Below, piece after piece: positions 49,990 through 59,618 of a stretch of 64,000 bases of DNA. The position numbers and the translations under genes are program-made. Position 1 is the stretch's first letter. The number at the start of each line of letters is the position of its first letter. Below the pieces are notes generated by a model that saw only the letters and a list, made by a program, of their open reading frames with translations, did not search any database and was not told the DNA's origin. Source of the stretch: Dyella sp. C11 (lineage in GTDB: Bacteria; Pseudomonadota; Gammaproteobacteria; Xanthomonadales; Rhodanobacteraceae); contig NZ_QAVX01000004.1 of NCBI RefSeq assembly GCF_003121485.1, forward strand, positions 54,276 through 118,275, given 5' to 3'.

Positions 49990-52578
49990 TTAGTCCGACG
50001 GCCCCGGCGCAATCACTTCCCGCTGCCCATTGATGCCCATCGACGATACCAATCCCGCCGCTTCCATCGCTTCCACCAGTCGCGCGGCGCGGTTGTAGCC
50101 GATGCGGAACTGGCGCTGCACGAACGAGATCGACGCGCGGCGCGAGCGCAGCACGAACGCGGCGGCTTCGTCATACAGCGGATCGAGTTCCGCGTCCGCC
50201 CCTTCTTCGCCGAACAACTCGCCGCTGCCTTCACTGGGCGGACCGGCAAGGATCTCGTCCTTGTAGTCGGGCTCTCCGTAGAGCTTGAGATGCGCGACGA
50301 TGCGGTGCACTTCCTCATCCGCCACGAACGCGCCGTGGATGCGCTGTGGATAACCCGTGCCCGGCGGCAGGAACAACATGTCGCCCTGGCCAAGCAGGCT
50401 TTCCGCGCCCATCTGATCGAGGATGGTGCGCGAGTCGATCTTGGACGACACCTGGAACGCCACGCGCGTGGGAATGTTGGCCTTGATGAGACCCGTGATC
50501 ACATCCACCGACGGACGCTGCGTGGCAAGGATCAGATGGATGCCCGCCGCACGTGCCTTCTGCGCAAGTCGTGCGATCAGTTCTTCGATCTTCTTGCCGG
50601 CCACCATCATCAGGTCGGCCAGCTCGTCGATCACCACCACGATCATCGGCAACGTATCCAGCAGCTCCGGCACTTCCGGATGCGCGGGGAACGGATTCAT
50701 CAATGGACGTCCAGACGCCCGTGCCTCACGCACCTTCTGGTTGAAGCCGGCCAGGTTGCGCACGCGCAGGTCCGACATCAGGCGATAGCGGTTTTCCATT
50801 TCGCCCACGCACCACGCCAAGGCGTTGGCAGCGAGCTTCATGTCGGTGACCACGGGAGCGAGCAGATGCGGAATGCCCTCGTACACCGAGAGTTCCAGCA
50901 TCTTCGGGTCGATCATGATCATGCGGACGTCGTCGGGCGTGGCCTTGTACAGCATCGACAGGATCATCGCGTTCACCGCGACGGACTTGCCCGAACCGGT
51001 GGTGCCCGCGACCAGCATGTGCGGCGCCTTGGCAAGGTCCGTCACCAGTGGCTCGCCGGTAATGCCCTTGCCCATCGCCAGCGTGAGCAGCGAGTCGGAG
51101 TCGCGGTAGGCGGGGGAGTCGAGGATTTCCGACAGCGCAATCATCTGGCGCTGCTCGTTGGGCAATTCCAAGCCCATGCACGTCTTGCCCGGAATGGTTT
51201 CGACCACGCGAATGGACGTCCGTCCCAGGCCGCGCGCGAGATCCTTCATCAACGCGACGATCTGGTTGCCGCGCACGCCCACGGCGGGCTCCACTTCAAA
51301 ACGGGTAATCACCGGGCCCGCCGATGCGCCGACCACGGTCACCGGCACCTTGAACTCGCGCAGGCGTTGCTCGATCAACTCGCCGGTTTCGGCCAGTTGT
51401 GCATCGTCAATGGAGGCCTGTTCGGTGCGCGGCGCAGCCAATAGCGACAATGGCGGCAGCATGGCCGCCGAGCGTTGATGCGCGGGTGCAGGCTGACGCA
51501 GCGGTGTAACGCTCGTCGCGAGGCTGGCCAGCTCTTCGTCGTTGGCAGCAGGGCGCCGCAAGGAAGCTATGGGCGTAGTCGACACGGGGGCGTGGCTTGC
51601 CGCCGGCAAGTCCACATCGAAGGGAGCTTCTTCATCAAGCACCGGTTCCTCGGCGGAAACCATGGTTTCGATCACCGGGGAAGGTGCGATGCCGAATTCT
51701 TCCGGGACGTGCACAGGCCCTGGCAGCGGTGTCGGTTCGATCACGGCCGTCGCGAGCGGTGCTGCAACAGCAACCATCGGTGTCTGCGCGACGGCGTTCG
51801 TCGCCGCCGATGCCGTCGGCCATGCGGCCACGGTCGGTTTCGTCGCCATCAACGGCGCGGCGCGAACGGGCGACCCTTGTTCCTGGGATGCGGCCAGCTT
51901 GCCGCGCTTGGGCGTCAGCCAGGGTTCGCGTATCACCTTCTCCTGTTGCGCTACGCGGCTGACGCGCGACAAGGGCGTCGGCGTCAAAGGTGATGGCTCA
52001 GCCACTTGCACGGAAGGTTTCTGCGCTGCAGCGACGACCGGGGCCGGGGCTTCCGTGCGGCGCGCGGCGGCGGGTTTAGCGCGACGTCCCTTCGCCGGTG
52101 CACGATCAGGTCGGCGCACGGCACCGCTTGAGCGCCTCGCAACGATCGCCTTGCCCCGTTTTTTGGCGATGGCTTCCACACCCCGCTGCAGAAGCGCGGC
52201 GATGATGTCGACCACGCCGGATACACGCTTGAAGATCTGCGGCCAGCCCAAACCCAGATACCAGGGTAGTGCGGCCGCAAGTACGGCCAGCATCGCCAGC
52301 GTGGTGATCCATCCGCCAAGCAACCCGTCCAGGCCTTGCGACAACGCGCGACACAACGTGCCGCCCGCGTTGGCGTCGTCGGTGTACTGATCGATCACCA
52401 GGCCTTCCAGCGTCGCACTCGCCAGCAACACGAAGAGTGCGCCCAGCCACAAGCGGATCGAGCCTTCGCCGCCGCCCGTCGCGGAACGACGTTTCAACAG
52501 GCCGTTGCCGACGCGCCAGAGCAGGGGGATGAGCCAGAGAGTGGACAGCCCGAAGGCGCCGAAAATGAGATGGAGCAT
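49990..52578 (-). CDS. ftsK: FtsK/SpoIIIE-type DNA translocase with a short membrane domain
   Basis: FtsK pumps DNA towards dif during division. The 862-residue product has a motor domain with Walker [18 protein letters not shown] near residue 520 and Walker [14 protein letters not shown] near 640, and a C-terminal gamma domain ([20 protein letters not shown]) that reads KOPS. The N terminus has only three hydrophobic segments (about 5-25, 42-62 and 88-112) instead of four, and a long Ala/Pro/Arg-rich linker follows. There is no upstream in-frame ATG or GTG before a TAA, so the start at 52578 seems real. It may be a second FtsK paralogue. It lies downstream of mnmE. Confidence 0.85.
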   Translation of the reverse strand: MLHLIFGAFGLSTLWLIPLLWRVGNGLLKRRSATGGGEGSIRLWLGALFVLLASATLEGLVIDQYTDDANAGGTLCRALSQGLDGLLGGWITTLAMLAVLAAALPWYLGLGWPQIFKRVSGVVDIIAALLQRGVEAIAKKRGKAIVARRSSGAVRRPDRAPAKGRRAKPAAARRTEAPAPVVAAAQKPSVQVAEPSPLTPTPLSRVSRVAQQEKVIREPWLTPKRGKLAASQEQGSPVRAAPLMATKPTVAAWPTASAATNAVAQTPMVAVAAPLATAVIEPTPLPGPVHVPEEFGIAPSPVIETMVSAEEPVLDEEAPFDVDLPAASHAPVSTTPIASLRRPAANDEELASLATSVTPLRQPAPAHQRSAAMLPPLSLLAAPRTEQASIDDAQLAETGELIEQRLREFKVPVTVVGASAGPVITRFEVEPAVGVRGNQIVALMKDLARGLGRTSIRVVETIPGKTCMGLELPNEQRQMIALSEILDSPAYRDSDSLLTLAMGKGITGEPLVTDLAKAPHMLVAGTTGSGKSVAVNAMILSMLYKATPDDVRMIMIDPKMLELSVYEGIPHLLAPVVTDMKLAANALAWCVGEMENRYRLMSDLRVRNLAGFNQKVREARASGRPLMNPFPAHPEVPELLDTLPMIVVVIDELADLMMVAGKKIEELIARLAQKARAAGIHLILATQRPSVDVITGLIKANIPTRVAFQVSSKIDSRTILDQMGAESLLGQGDMLFLPPGTGYPQRIHGAFVADEEVHRIVAHLKLYGEPDYKDEILAGPPSEGSGELFGEEGADAELDPLYDEAAAFVLRSRRASISFVQRQFRIGYNRAARLVEAMEAAGLVSSMGINGQREVIAPGPSD

Positions 52579-52698
52579 GCCTGAGATGCCGAGCCGCTTG
52601 CCTGCAAACTCAGCATGTTAGCGCCAACGTGTAAGGAACGTCAGCAGAGGGTTGCCTAACACGCTGTAATTTATCGATTACTCGCCGTGTCAGGCGGC

Positions 52699-54039
52699 TT
52701 ACTTTCCGATGCAGAACGAGCTGAAGATGGCTCCCAGCAGATCGTCGCTGGAATAGGTGCCGGTGATTTCGCCCAAGGCATGCTGCGCCTGGCGCAACTC
52801 CTCGGCGGCCAGTTCACCCGCGCGGGTGGCTTGCAGCACATGGTCGGCCGAGGCTAGGTGCGCATGGACCTGTTCCAGCGCCTGCACGTGGCGACGGCGT
52901 GCGCTGAACGCACCTTCGCCACTGCCGGCACCCGCAAGCTGCTTGAGATGATCGCGCAATGCGTCAAGGCCGGCGCCGGTTTTCGCCGATGCCCACACCC
53001 AGATGGCGTCGCTGCGAACGTCGTACTGCGCAGCGTGACTGCCGAGGTCGATTTTATTGATCAACACGATGCGCTCGACGTTGGCGGGAAGATCGGCCAA
53101 CAGGGCGAGGTCGTGTCCGGCATGCTCCGCGTCGGTGACGAGCAGGGCGACATCGGCACGCGCCAATTCGCCGTGCGCACGGCGCACGCCCTCGCGTTCG
53201 ACGGGATCGTCCGTTTCGCGCAAACCCGCGGTGTCGGCAAGTTCCAGTGCGATGCCGTCGAGGTTCAACTGTTCCCGCAACACATCGCGCGTGGTGCCGG
53301 CGATGTCGGTGACGATGGCGCGGTCGCTACCAGCCAGGGCATTCAACAAACTCGACTTGCCCGCGTTTGGACGTCCGATGATGGCGACGCGCAAACCGTC
53401 GTTGAGGCGCACGCCGCGTTGGGCTTCGCGCAACAAGTCATCCAACTGCACGCGCAATGCGTGCAGCTGCTGCATGATCAGCGGATCGGCAAGGAAGTCG
53501 ATTTCTTCCTCGGGAAAATCGATGGCCGCTTCGATATGCACGCGCAACGCGATCAGCGATTGCAGCAATTCATGGACCTTGCGCGAAAACACGCCTTCCA
53601 TGGATTGCAGCGCCGCACGCGCTCCCGCCTGCGAACGCGCGGCGATGAGATCGGCGACCGCTTCCGCCTGTGCCAGGTCGAGCTTGCCGTTGAGAAAGGC
53701 GCGCTCGGTGAATTCGCCCGGCCGCGCGAGTCGCGACCCCATGGCGCACACGCGTCGCAACAACGCATCGAGCAGGACAGGACTGCCGTGGCCCTGCAAT
53801 TCCAGTACGTGTTCGCCGGTGTAGGAGGCTGGAGCAGGGAAGTAGAGCAACAGGCCGCGATCGATCAGTTCGCCATGCGCGTCGCGAAACGCGGCGAAGT
53901 AGGCGCGGCGCGGTTCGGGATCGCGACCTAGGAATTCACTGGCGATGGCCGGCACGGCTGGTCCCGATACGCGCAACACGCCGACGCCCGCGGCACCGGA
54001 GGCGCTGGCAATGGCGGCGATGGTGTCGGTGTGGGTCAT
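52699..54039 (-). CDS. mnmE: tRNA uridine-5-carboxymethylaminomethyl modification GTPase
   Basis: MnmE with MnmG modifies the wobble uridine of several tRNAs. The 446-residue product has the folate-binding N-terminal domain (DTIAAIASASGAAGVGVLRV), the inserted G domain with GRPNAGKSSLLNAL, DIAGTTRD, DTAGLRET and NKID, and the C-terminal CIGK that ends nearly all MnmE. The ATG at 54039 is the family start; an in-frame extension enters a repeat. It lies between ftsK and yidC; in E. coli the yidC-mnmE order is the same. mnmG is not in the window. Confidence 0.97.
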   Translation of the reverse strand: MTHTDTIAAIASASGAAGVGVLRVSGPAVPAIASEFLGRDPEPRRAYFAAFRDAHGELIDRGLLLYFPAPASYTGEHVLELQGHGSPVLLDALLRRVCAMGSRLARPGEFTERAFLNGKLDLAQAEAVADLIAARSQAGARAALQSMEGVFSRKVHELLQSLIALRVHIEAAIDFPEEEIDFLADPLIMQQLHALRVQLDDLLREAQRGVRLNDGLRVAIIGRPNAGKSSLLNALAGSDRAIVTDIAGTTRDVLREQLNLDGIALELADTAGLRETDDPVEREGVRRAHGELARADVALLVTDAEHAGHDLALLADLPANVERIVLINKIDLGSHAAQYDVRSDAIWVWASAKTGAGLDALRDHLKQLAGAGSGEGAFSARRRHVQALEQVHAHLASADHVLQATRAGELAAEELRQAQHALGEITGTYSSDDLLGAIFSSFCIGK

Positions 54040-54090
54040 GGGGGTAATTATGAAGGGTGGCAGCAAGTTGGCGAATACATGTCGAGATGC

Positions 54091-54202
54091 CTCACCGTCA
54101 TCCCTGCGAAGGCAGGGATCCAGTGCCTTTGCTCTTGATATGGATGGGCGCTTTAAGTGCGAAAGACGCTGGATCCCTGCTTTCGCAGGGATGACGGTGA
54201 GG
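54091..54202. repeat. 112-bp inverted-repeat element of the 'CCCTGCGAAGGCAGGG' type
   Basis: The arms 54091-54123 and 54168-54202 are near-perfect inverse complements (CTCACCGTCATCCCTGCGAA... against ...TTCGCAGGGATGACGGTGAG), with the centre a 45-base spacer. Each arm is itself a CCCTGC-AAGG-CAGGG-like hairpin. The same kind of arm occurs in the tails of the multi-hairpin copies A and B (CCCGCCTTCGCGGG). Translated, it gives the IPAFAGMT-type peptide often annotated wrongly as coding. Confidence 0.85.
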
Positions 54203-54237
54203 AGTAACCAAGGTGACGGAAGAATAAGGAGCATCAA

Positions 54238-54266
54238 AGAAAAAGGCCGCTTTCGCGGCCTTTTTC
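54238..54266. terminator. bidirectional terminator after yidC
   Basis: AAAAAGGCCGC pairs with GCGGCCTTTTT around a TTTC loop, flanked by A and T runs. It lies 20 bases past the yidC stop on the minus strand. Confidence 0.92.
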
Positions 54267-54285
54267 TCAAGCTTTTCCGAAGCGA

Positions 54286-55983
54286 TCAGGCCGCCTTGGC
54301 CTTCTCGTCCGCGCGATCCACCGCGCGCGTGATCAGCCACTGCTGGGTCAGGCTGGTCAGGCCGTTGATCACCCAGTACAGCACCAGGCCGGCCGGGAAG
54401 AACAGGAACATGAAACCGAACACCACCGGCATCACCTTCATCATCTTCTGCTGCGCCGGGTCCATGCCTGCGGCGGCCGGCGTCAGCCACTGCGTAGCCA
54501 GCATCACCAGGATGTAGAGCACCGGCAGCACGAAGAACGGATCGGGCGCGGACAAGTCGTGGATCCAGCCGAAGAACGGCGCATGACGCAGTTCCACGCT
54601 TTCCATCAGCACGCGATACAGGCCGAAGAACACGGGCATGGTGATCAGGATGGGCAGGCAACCCGACATCGGATTGACCTTCTCCTTCTTGTACAGCTCC
54701 ATCATGGCCTGCTGCATCTTCATCTTGTCGTCGCCGTAGCGCTCCTTCAGAGCGGTAACGCGCGGCTGCAGCTTGCGCATCTTGGCGCCGGAACGGAACT
54801 GCGCGGCGGTGAGCTTCCACAGCGCCCCCTTCAGCAACAGCACCAGCAGGATGATGGCCACGCCCCAGTTGCCGGCGACGGTGTGCAACTGCGACAGCAG
54901 CCAATGCAGCGGCTGCGCCACCACGGTGAGCCAGCCGTAGTTGGTGGTCAGGTCCAGGCCCGGTGCCACCAGATCCAGCGTGCCCTGCAGCTTGGGACCG
55001 ACATACAGGCGCGAAGCCGCCGTGGCGCTCTGGCCCGGTGCCACGTTGATCGACGGACCCACCGAGCGAATCAGGTACACCGGCTGCGCGGTGTCCGGAT
55101 TGATCACGCTGGTGCTGTAGGTGTTGGCGTCCTGCGCCGCGGGAATCCACGCGACGAAGAAGTAGTGCTGCAGCATCGATGCCCAGCCACCGGTGATGGC
55201 GTGGTTGAGCGGCTTCTTGGCGAAGTCGCTGAAGGGCAGCGTCGACATCTTGTCTTCAGGGCTGTACCACGCGGCGCCATAGAAGCTGTGCGAGGACGGA
55301 TCGCTGAAGTTCTGCCACCAGCTCTTCTGCTGTGCCGGTGCCACGCGCTGCAGCTGTTCGTAGGTGTTGCCGGTCCACGCGGTGCTGCCGCCGTTCTCGA
55401 TCTTCTGGTCGACGGTGACGACGTAGCTGCCGCGCTTGAGCGCAAAGGTCTTGGTGACCTTGAGGCCAGCGGCATCCGCCCAGCTCAGGTCCACCTTCAG
55501 TTCGTCCTGGCCCTGGGCCAGCACGTAGCTGGTCTGGGCGGCGGAGAACACCGCGCGGTGATCGGGCGCATCGCCCTGGTTGCTCACCAGACCGCTCTGC
55601 GCGACGAAGTACTGCGCGCGGTCGTCATCGAGCAGGCGCACCGGTGCGGGGTCCGGGTCCTTCTTGGTGCGCGGCACCGACGGATAGTTGAGCAGTTCCG
55701 AGCGCACGACGCTGCCGCCGCGCGTATCGATGGTCAGGCGCAGCACGTCGGTGTTGATCGTGATCAGCTGGGCCGACGCTTCACTCACCGTGCCAGGTAC
55801 GGAAGCCGTCGGCGTGGCAGCGGAAGAGGTCGCACCCGGCACGCTGGCATCGGCACCTGGCGTGGCCGATGTGCTGGCGGCTGCCGGTGCGGGCTGCGGA
55901 CCGTAGTCCTTCTCCCAGGCCTGGAACAGCAGATAGGCCACGGCGAGCAGGGCAAAGATGAGGAACGTGCGCGTTTGATTCAT
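54286..55983 (-). CDS. yidC: membrane protein insertase YidC
   Basis: YidC inserts and folds inner-membrane proteins with or without SecYEG. The 565-residue product has an N-terminal anchor (RTFLIFALLAVAYLLFQAW), a large periplasmic beta-sandwich (about 60-340), and the five-helix core from about 350. Core marks are the arginine-bearing KLTAAQFRSGAKMRKLQP, the C1 loop after it, and PMSGCLPILITMPVFFGLYR. The ATG at 55983 (MNQTRTFL) is the family start. No yidD gene is seen between it and rnpA (58 bases). Confidence 0.97.
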   Translation of the reverse strand: MNQTRTFLIFALLAVAYLLFQAWEKDYGPQPAPAAASTSATPGADASVPGATSSAATPTASVPGTVSEASAQLITINTDVLRLTIDTRGGSVVRSELLNYPSVPRTKKDPDPAPVRLLDDDRAQYFVAQSGLVSNQGDAPDHRAVFSAAQTSYVLAQGQDELKVDLSWADAAGLKVTKTFALKRGSYVVTVDQKIENGGSTAWTGNTYEQLQRVAPAQQKSWWQNFSDPSSHSFYGAAWYSPEDKMSTLPFSDFAKKPLNHAITGGWASMLQHYFFVAWIPAAQDANTYSTSVINPDTAQPVYLIRSVGPSINVAPGQSATAASRLYVGPKLQGTLDLVAPGLDLTTNYGWLTVVAQPLHWLLSQLHTVAGNWGVAIILLVLLLKGALWKLTAAQFRSGAKMRKLQPRVTALKERYGDDKMKMQQAMMELYKKEKVNPMSGCLPILITMPVFFGLYRVLMESVELRHAPFFGWIHDLSAPDPFFVLPVLYILVMLATQWLTPAAAGMDPAQQKMMKVMPVVFGFMFLFFPAGLVLYWVINGLTSLTQQWLITRAVDRADEKAKAA

Positions 55984-56041
55984 CGCGGAGCAGATCCGGT
56001 GCATGCCGCGACGCCAAGCCGCGACATAGGGTGGAGAAAGG

Positions 56042-56440
56042 TCAACGCACGATTGTGCCGGCCGTATCGTCCGGCTTCAATGTGGCTTCGACCTTGGCGG
56101 AACGCAGTTTCTTCCACAGTTGCTGCAATTCGGCGAGCAACTCCGGGCCGGGCAGGCTGCAAGCCTGCTCGCGCGCCATCACCATGAGGTCGACGGGCGG
56201 AAGCTCAAGGCGAGCGCGGCGATATGACTCGCGAATGAGGCGCTTGATGCGGTTGCGATCGACCGCGCGCTTGGAGACGCGCTTGGAAATGGCCAGCCCC
56301 AGGCGGGGATGACCCAGATCGTTCAGTCGAAAGCGCACAGAAAAACAGCGGCCACCTAGGCGGCCGCTGTTCTGTCGCAATGCAGCGAAATCACCGGCTC
56401 GGCGAAGCCGCGCCTCGCGCGGCAGGCCGGCGGCACGCAT
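56042..56440 (-). CDS. rnpA: ribonuclease P protein component
   Basis: RnpA helps the RNase P RNA process tRNA 5' ends. The 132-residue basic product has the family block RVSKRAVDRNRIKRLIRESYRR near residue 53, of which RNRIKR is the signature. The N terminus and the helix after the block match the usual alpha-beta fold. It follows rpmH with a 13-base gap and precedes yidC. The RNA partner gene (rnpB) is not seen in this window. Confidence 0.95.
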   Translation of the reverse strand: MRAAGLPREARLRRAGDFAALRQNSGRLGGRCFSVRFRLNDLGHPRLGLAISKRVSKRAVDRNRIKRLIRESYRRARLELPPVDLMVMAREQACSLPGPELLAELQQLWKKLRSAKVEATLKPDDTAGTIVR

Positions 56441-56453
56441 CAGGGCGCGCCGC

Positions 56454-56591
56454 TTACGGGATCAGACGCTTGCGGCCTTTGGCGCGACGAGCGTTCAGGA
56501 TCTTGCGGCCATCGGCCGTGGCCATACGAGCACGGAAGCCGTGGGTGCGGGCACGCTTGAGCTTGCTGGGCTGGAAGGTCCGCTTGGACAT
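56454..56591 (-). CDS. rpmH: 50S ribosomal protein L34
   Basis: This 45-residue protein is L34: it starts [20 protein letters not shown], has [20 protein letters not shown] and ends RLIP. It is too short for the usual length filters but unmistakable. It is the first gene of the rpmH-rnpA-yidC-mnmE block running away from the origin. A strong promoter stands upstream. Confidence 0.97.
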   Translation of the reverse strand: MSKRTFQPSKLKRARTHGFRARMATADGRKILNARRAKGRKRLIP

Positions 56592-56628
56592 GGCTTCCTC
56601 CAAAGTTAAGTTGATAAAAAGGTTGGAA

Positions 56629-56658
56629 ATTATGCGGGGTACAAAAGGACCCTGTCAA
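56629..56658 (-). promoter_or_regulatory. strong sigma-70 promoter of rpmH
   Basis: On the minus strand a perfect TTGACA (56658-56653) and CATAAT (56634-56629) are spaced by 18 bases, 38 bases before the rpmH ATG. Confidence 0.75.
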
Positions 56659-56676
56659 ATGGGGGTGTTTTCGGGG

Positions 56677-56719
56677 TTGACAAAGGCTGTTGACTGCCTG
56701 TGGATATCCATGTGGATAT
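56677..56719 (+). promoter_or_regulatory. dnaA promoter region with two DnaA boxes
   Basis: TGTGGATAT occurs twice (56699-56707 and 56711-56719); it is the reverse complement of ATATCCACA, one base off the DnaA box TTATCCACA. TTGACA (56677) and TTGACT (56690) lie just before. A -10 match is weak. The placement suggests that DnaA represses its own gene, as in other bacteria. Confidence 0.6.
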
Positions 56720-56804
56720 GTGTGCCGACAAGCTCGTTTTCTGCTGCTAGACTTTCCGGTCCACCCCGCGCGAAAGCGCCCCTTTCAGTGGTTGAAGACT
56801 TCCC

Positions 56805-58160
56805 ATGAGTGATCTGTGGCGGCGCTGTCTCGAGCGTCTCGAGGGCGAATTGAACGCCGAAGACCTGCACACCTGGCTGATGCCGTTGCAGGCGCGCGAC
56901 GACACCCATGGATTGAAGCTGTTCGCACCCAATCCCTACACGCTGGAAACGGTGCGCGAGCGCTATCTGGCGCGTATCGAAACGGTGATCAGCCAGCTGA
57001 CCGGCCACGAGCTGACGGTGCGCCTGGAAGTGGGTTCCAGTTCCCCGCGGGCGACCGCGACCGGCAAGGTGACCGCGACGCCGACACCGACGCCCGCGCG
57101 GGCCGAACCGATGGTGGCCGAAGCGCCGCCGCCGACGTTCACCCACAACCTCGATCCGCATTACACCTTCGAAACCTTCGTTGAAGGCAAGTCGAACCAG
57201 CTGGGCAAGGCGGCGGCCATGCAGGTGGCGATGAATCCCGGCCGCGCCTACAACCCGTTGCTGCTTTACGGCGGCACGGGCCTGGGCAAGACGCACTTGA
57301 TGCACGCCACCGGCAACCTGATGCGCGAGCGCAATCCGGACTTCAAGGTGCTGTACCTGCGTTCGGAGCAGTTCGTGGGCTCGATGATCGAAGCGCTGCG
57401 CACCAAGAGCATGGACGAGTTCAAGCGCCGCTTCCGCTCGGTGGACGCGCTGCTGATCGACGACATCCAGTTCTTCGCCGGCAAGGACACCACGCAGGAA
57501 GAGTTCTTCCACACCTTCAACGCGCTGTTCGAATCCAAGCAGCAGATCATCCTCACCTGTGACCGCTACCCGAAGGAAGTGGACAAGCTGGAGCCGCGGC
57601 TGAAGTCGCGCCTGGGTTGGGGACTGTCGGTGGCGATCGAGCCGCCGGACTTCGAGACGCGCGCGGCAATCCTGCTGTCCAAGGCACACGACAAGGGCGT
57701 GGCGGTAGGGGAGAACGTGGCGATGCTGCTGGCCAAGCGCATCCGCTCCAACGTGCGCGACCTGGAAGGCGCGCTCAACACGTTGGCGGCGCGTGCCAAC
57801 TTCTACGGCAAGCCCATCACCATCGACTTCGCCGAAGAAACCCTGCGCGACCTGCTGGCCACGCATGCGCAGGCGGTCACCGTGCCGAACATTCAGAAGA
57901 TCGTCGCGGATTACTACCAGGTGCGCCTGCAGGATCTGCTGTCCAAGCGCCGCGTGCGCTCGCTGGCGCGTCCGCGCCAGATCGCCATGGCGCTGTCCAA
58001 GGAGCTGACCGAGCACAGCCTGCCGGAAATTGGCGAGGCGTTCGGCGGCCGCGACCACACGACCGTCCTGCACGCCTGCCGCACGATCAAGAAGCATTGC
58101 GAGACGGACACACGCATGCGTCAGGATTGGGAACAGCTCATCCGCATTCTTACCGGCTAA
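56805..58160 (+). CDS. dnaA: chromosomal replication initiator protein DnaA
   Basis: DnaA binds DnaA boxes and opens oriC. The 451-residue product has domain I ([20 protein letters not shown]), a Pro/Thr/Ala linker (about residues 78-112), an AAA+ domain with Walker A GGTGLGKT (156-163) and Walker [15 protein letters not shown], and a C-terminal DNA-binding domain with the signature [18 protein letters not shown]. All parts are complete. It is followed by an AT-rich region with DnaA boxes before dnaN. Confidence 0.98.
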   Translation: MSDLWRRCLERLEGELNAEDLHTWLMPLQARDDTHGLKLFAPNPYTLETVRERYLARIETVISQLTGHELTVRLEVGSSSPRATATGKVTATPTPTPARAEPMVAEAPPPTFTHNLDPHYTFETFVEGKSNQLGKAAAMQVAMNPGRAYNPLLLYGGTGLGKTHLMHATGNLMRERNPDFKVLYLRSEQFVGSMIEALRTKSMDEFKRRFRSVDALLIDDIQFFAGKDTTQEEFFHTFNALFESKQQIILTCDRYPKEVDKLEPRLKSRLGWGLSVAIEPPDFETRAAILLSKAHDKGVAVGENVAMLLAKRIRSNVRDLEGALNTLAARANFYGKPITIDFAEETLRDLLATHAQAVTVPNIQKIVADYYQVRLQDLLSKRRVRSLARPRQIAMALSKELTEHSLPEIGEAFGGRDHTTVLHACRTIKKHCETDTRMRQDWEQLIRILTG

Positions 58161-58421
58161 GTTGCCGGTGGAAGCGGGGGTGCCTGTGCACTCTTCGCTT
58201 GAAAAGTACTGTGGCAACCTGTGGATAATAGGTGGACGACTTGGACGCTGAAGTTATCCACAATTGGCACACAGCGATCAGGCACTTCAGAACACAAAGT
58301 AATAATCGCGTAATTCATTGATTCAAAAAGAGAATTTTCGATTTTTGAGTTATCCACGCGACCTACCACCACTACAGAACTTCTTTTAAAAACAGAAAAG
58401 CAGGATTGGGGAAGCGCATAC
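58161..58421. other. probable chromosomal replication origin (oriC)
   Basis: Between dnaA and dnaN lie three DnaA boxes: TGTGGATAA (58220-58228), TTATCCACA (58254-58262, perfect) and TTATCCACG (58350-58358). Between the second and third box the DNA is AT-rich (about 58290-58350, with AAAGTAATAATCG and AAAAAGAGAATTTTC), which would serve as the unwinding element. Gene strands reverse around 56.6-56.8 kb, consistent with an origin here. Confidence 0.75.
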
Positions 58422-59522
58422 ATGCAATTCAGCATTCAACGAGAAGCTCTGCTCAAACCGCTTCAGCAGGTCGTTGGCGTGGTCGAACGACGCCAGACAC
58501 TGCCCGTGCTGGCCAACCTGCTGGTGAAAGTCGCCGACGGCAAAGTGTCGATGACCGGCACCGACCTGGAAGTGGAGATGATCGCCACCACGCCGGCAGA
58601 CAAGCTGGTGGACGGTGAAATCACCATTCCAGCCCGCAAGCTTTTCGACATCGTTCGTGCGCTGCCCGATGGCGCGCAGATCGAGCTGAAGCTCAACGGC
58701 GATCGCGTTGCCATGAACGCGGGTCGCAGCCGCTTCACGTTGGCCACGCTGCCCGCCACTGAATTTCCCACCATCGATGAAATAGAGCTGGTTGAGCGGG
58801 TATCGCTACCGGAAGAAGTGCTGCGCGATCTCATGGAGCGCACGGCCTTCGCCATGGCCAATCAAGACGTGCGCTATTACTTGAACGGCATGCTGCTGGA
58901 TCTGCAGGAGCACACGCTGCGCTGCGTGGCGACCGACGGCCATCGCCTGGCTCTGAAGGAAACCAAGCTGGACAGCAAGGTTTCCACGCGTCGCCAGATC
59001 ATCATTCCCCGCAAGGGCGTGAACGAGTTGATCGGTTTGTTCGAAACCGGCGATGGGCAGATCGAACTGGAATTTGGCCGTAATCACCTGCGTGTCCGCC
59101 GTGGCGATGTGGTTTTCACCTCCAAGCTCATCGACGGTCGTTTCCCGGATTACGAAGCGGTGATTCCGCTGGGCGCGGACAAGCACGCCACGCTGGATCG
59201 CGAAGTGCTGCGCGGTGCGCTGCAGCGCGCGGCCATTCTTTCCAACGAAAAGTACCGCGGCGTGAAGCTGGAACTGTCGCCGGGCAAGCTGCGCATCGTG
59301 GCCCACAACCCGGAGCAGGAAGAGGCCGTGGAAGAGGTCGAGGCCGACACGCCGGTGTCCGATCTGGCGGTGGGCTTCAACGTGGGTTACCTGCTTGATG
59401 CGCTGGGTGCGCTGCGCGGTGAAAAGGCACGCTTGAACCTGCGCGATGCCCAATCCAGCTGCCTGGTGCAGGAAGACGACAGCGATCAGGCCCGCCACGT
59501 GATCATGCCGCTGCGCCTCTGA
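58422..59522 (+). CDS. dnaN: DNA polymerase III beta clamp
   Basis: The beta clamp tethers polymerase III to DNA. The 366-residue product has three similar domains, starting MQFSIQREALLKPLQQVVGV and ending RHVIMPLRL; the last is the typical MPMRL-type terminus. The hydrophobic partner-binding pocket in domains 2 and 3 is retained (for example VGYLLDALGAL). GGGGAAG lies upstream of the ATG. A perfect hairpin after the stop (59563-59597) precedes recF. Confidence 0.97.
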   Translation: MQFSIQREALLKPLQQVVGVVERRQTLPVLANLLVKVADGKVSMTGTDLEVEMIATTPADKLVDGEITIPARKLFDIVRALPDGAQIELKLNGDRVAMNAGRSRFTLATLPATEFPTIDEIELVERVSLPEEVLRDLMERTAFAMANQDVRYYLNGMLLDLQEHTLRCVATDGHRLALKETKLDSKVSTRRQIIIPRKGVNELIGLFETGDGQIELEFGRNHLRVRRGDVVFTSKLIDGRFPDYEAVIPLGADKHATLDREVLRGALQRAAILSNEKYRGVKLELSPGKLRIVAHNPEQEEAVEEVEADTPVSDLAVGFNVGYLLDALGALRGEKARLNLRDAQSSCLVQEDDSDQARHVIMPLRL

Positions 59523-59562
59523 TGTCGATCATTCGTTTGCCCCACCAGGGCAAGCCCGCTGC

Positions 59563-59597
59563 GAACGCCGGAGCCGTCGAAAGACGCTCCGGCGTTC
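59563..59597 (+). terminator. hairpin between dnaN and recF
   Basis: GAACGCCGGAGC (59563-59574) pairs perfectly with GCTCCGGCGTTC (59586-59597). Only CTTG follows, so it may attenuate instead of fully stopping transcription into recF. Confidence 0.6.
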
Positions 59598-59618
59598 TTG
59601 CTTGGGGCGCCCGCTGAC

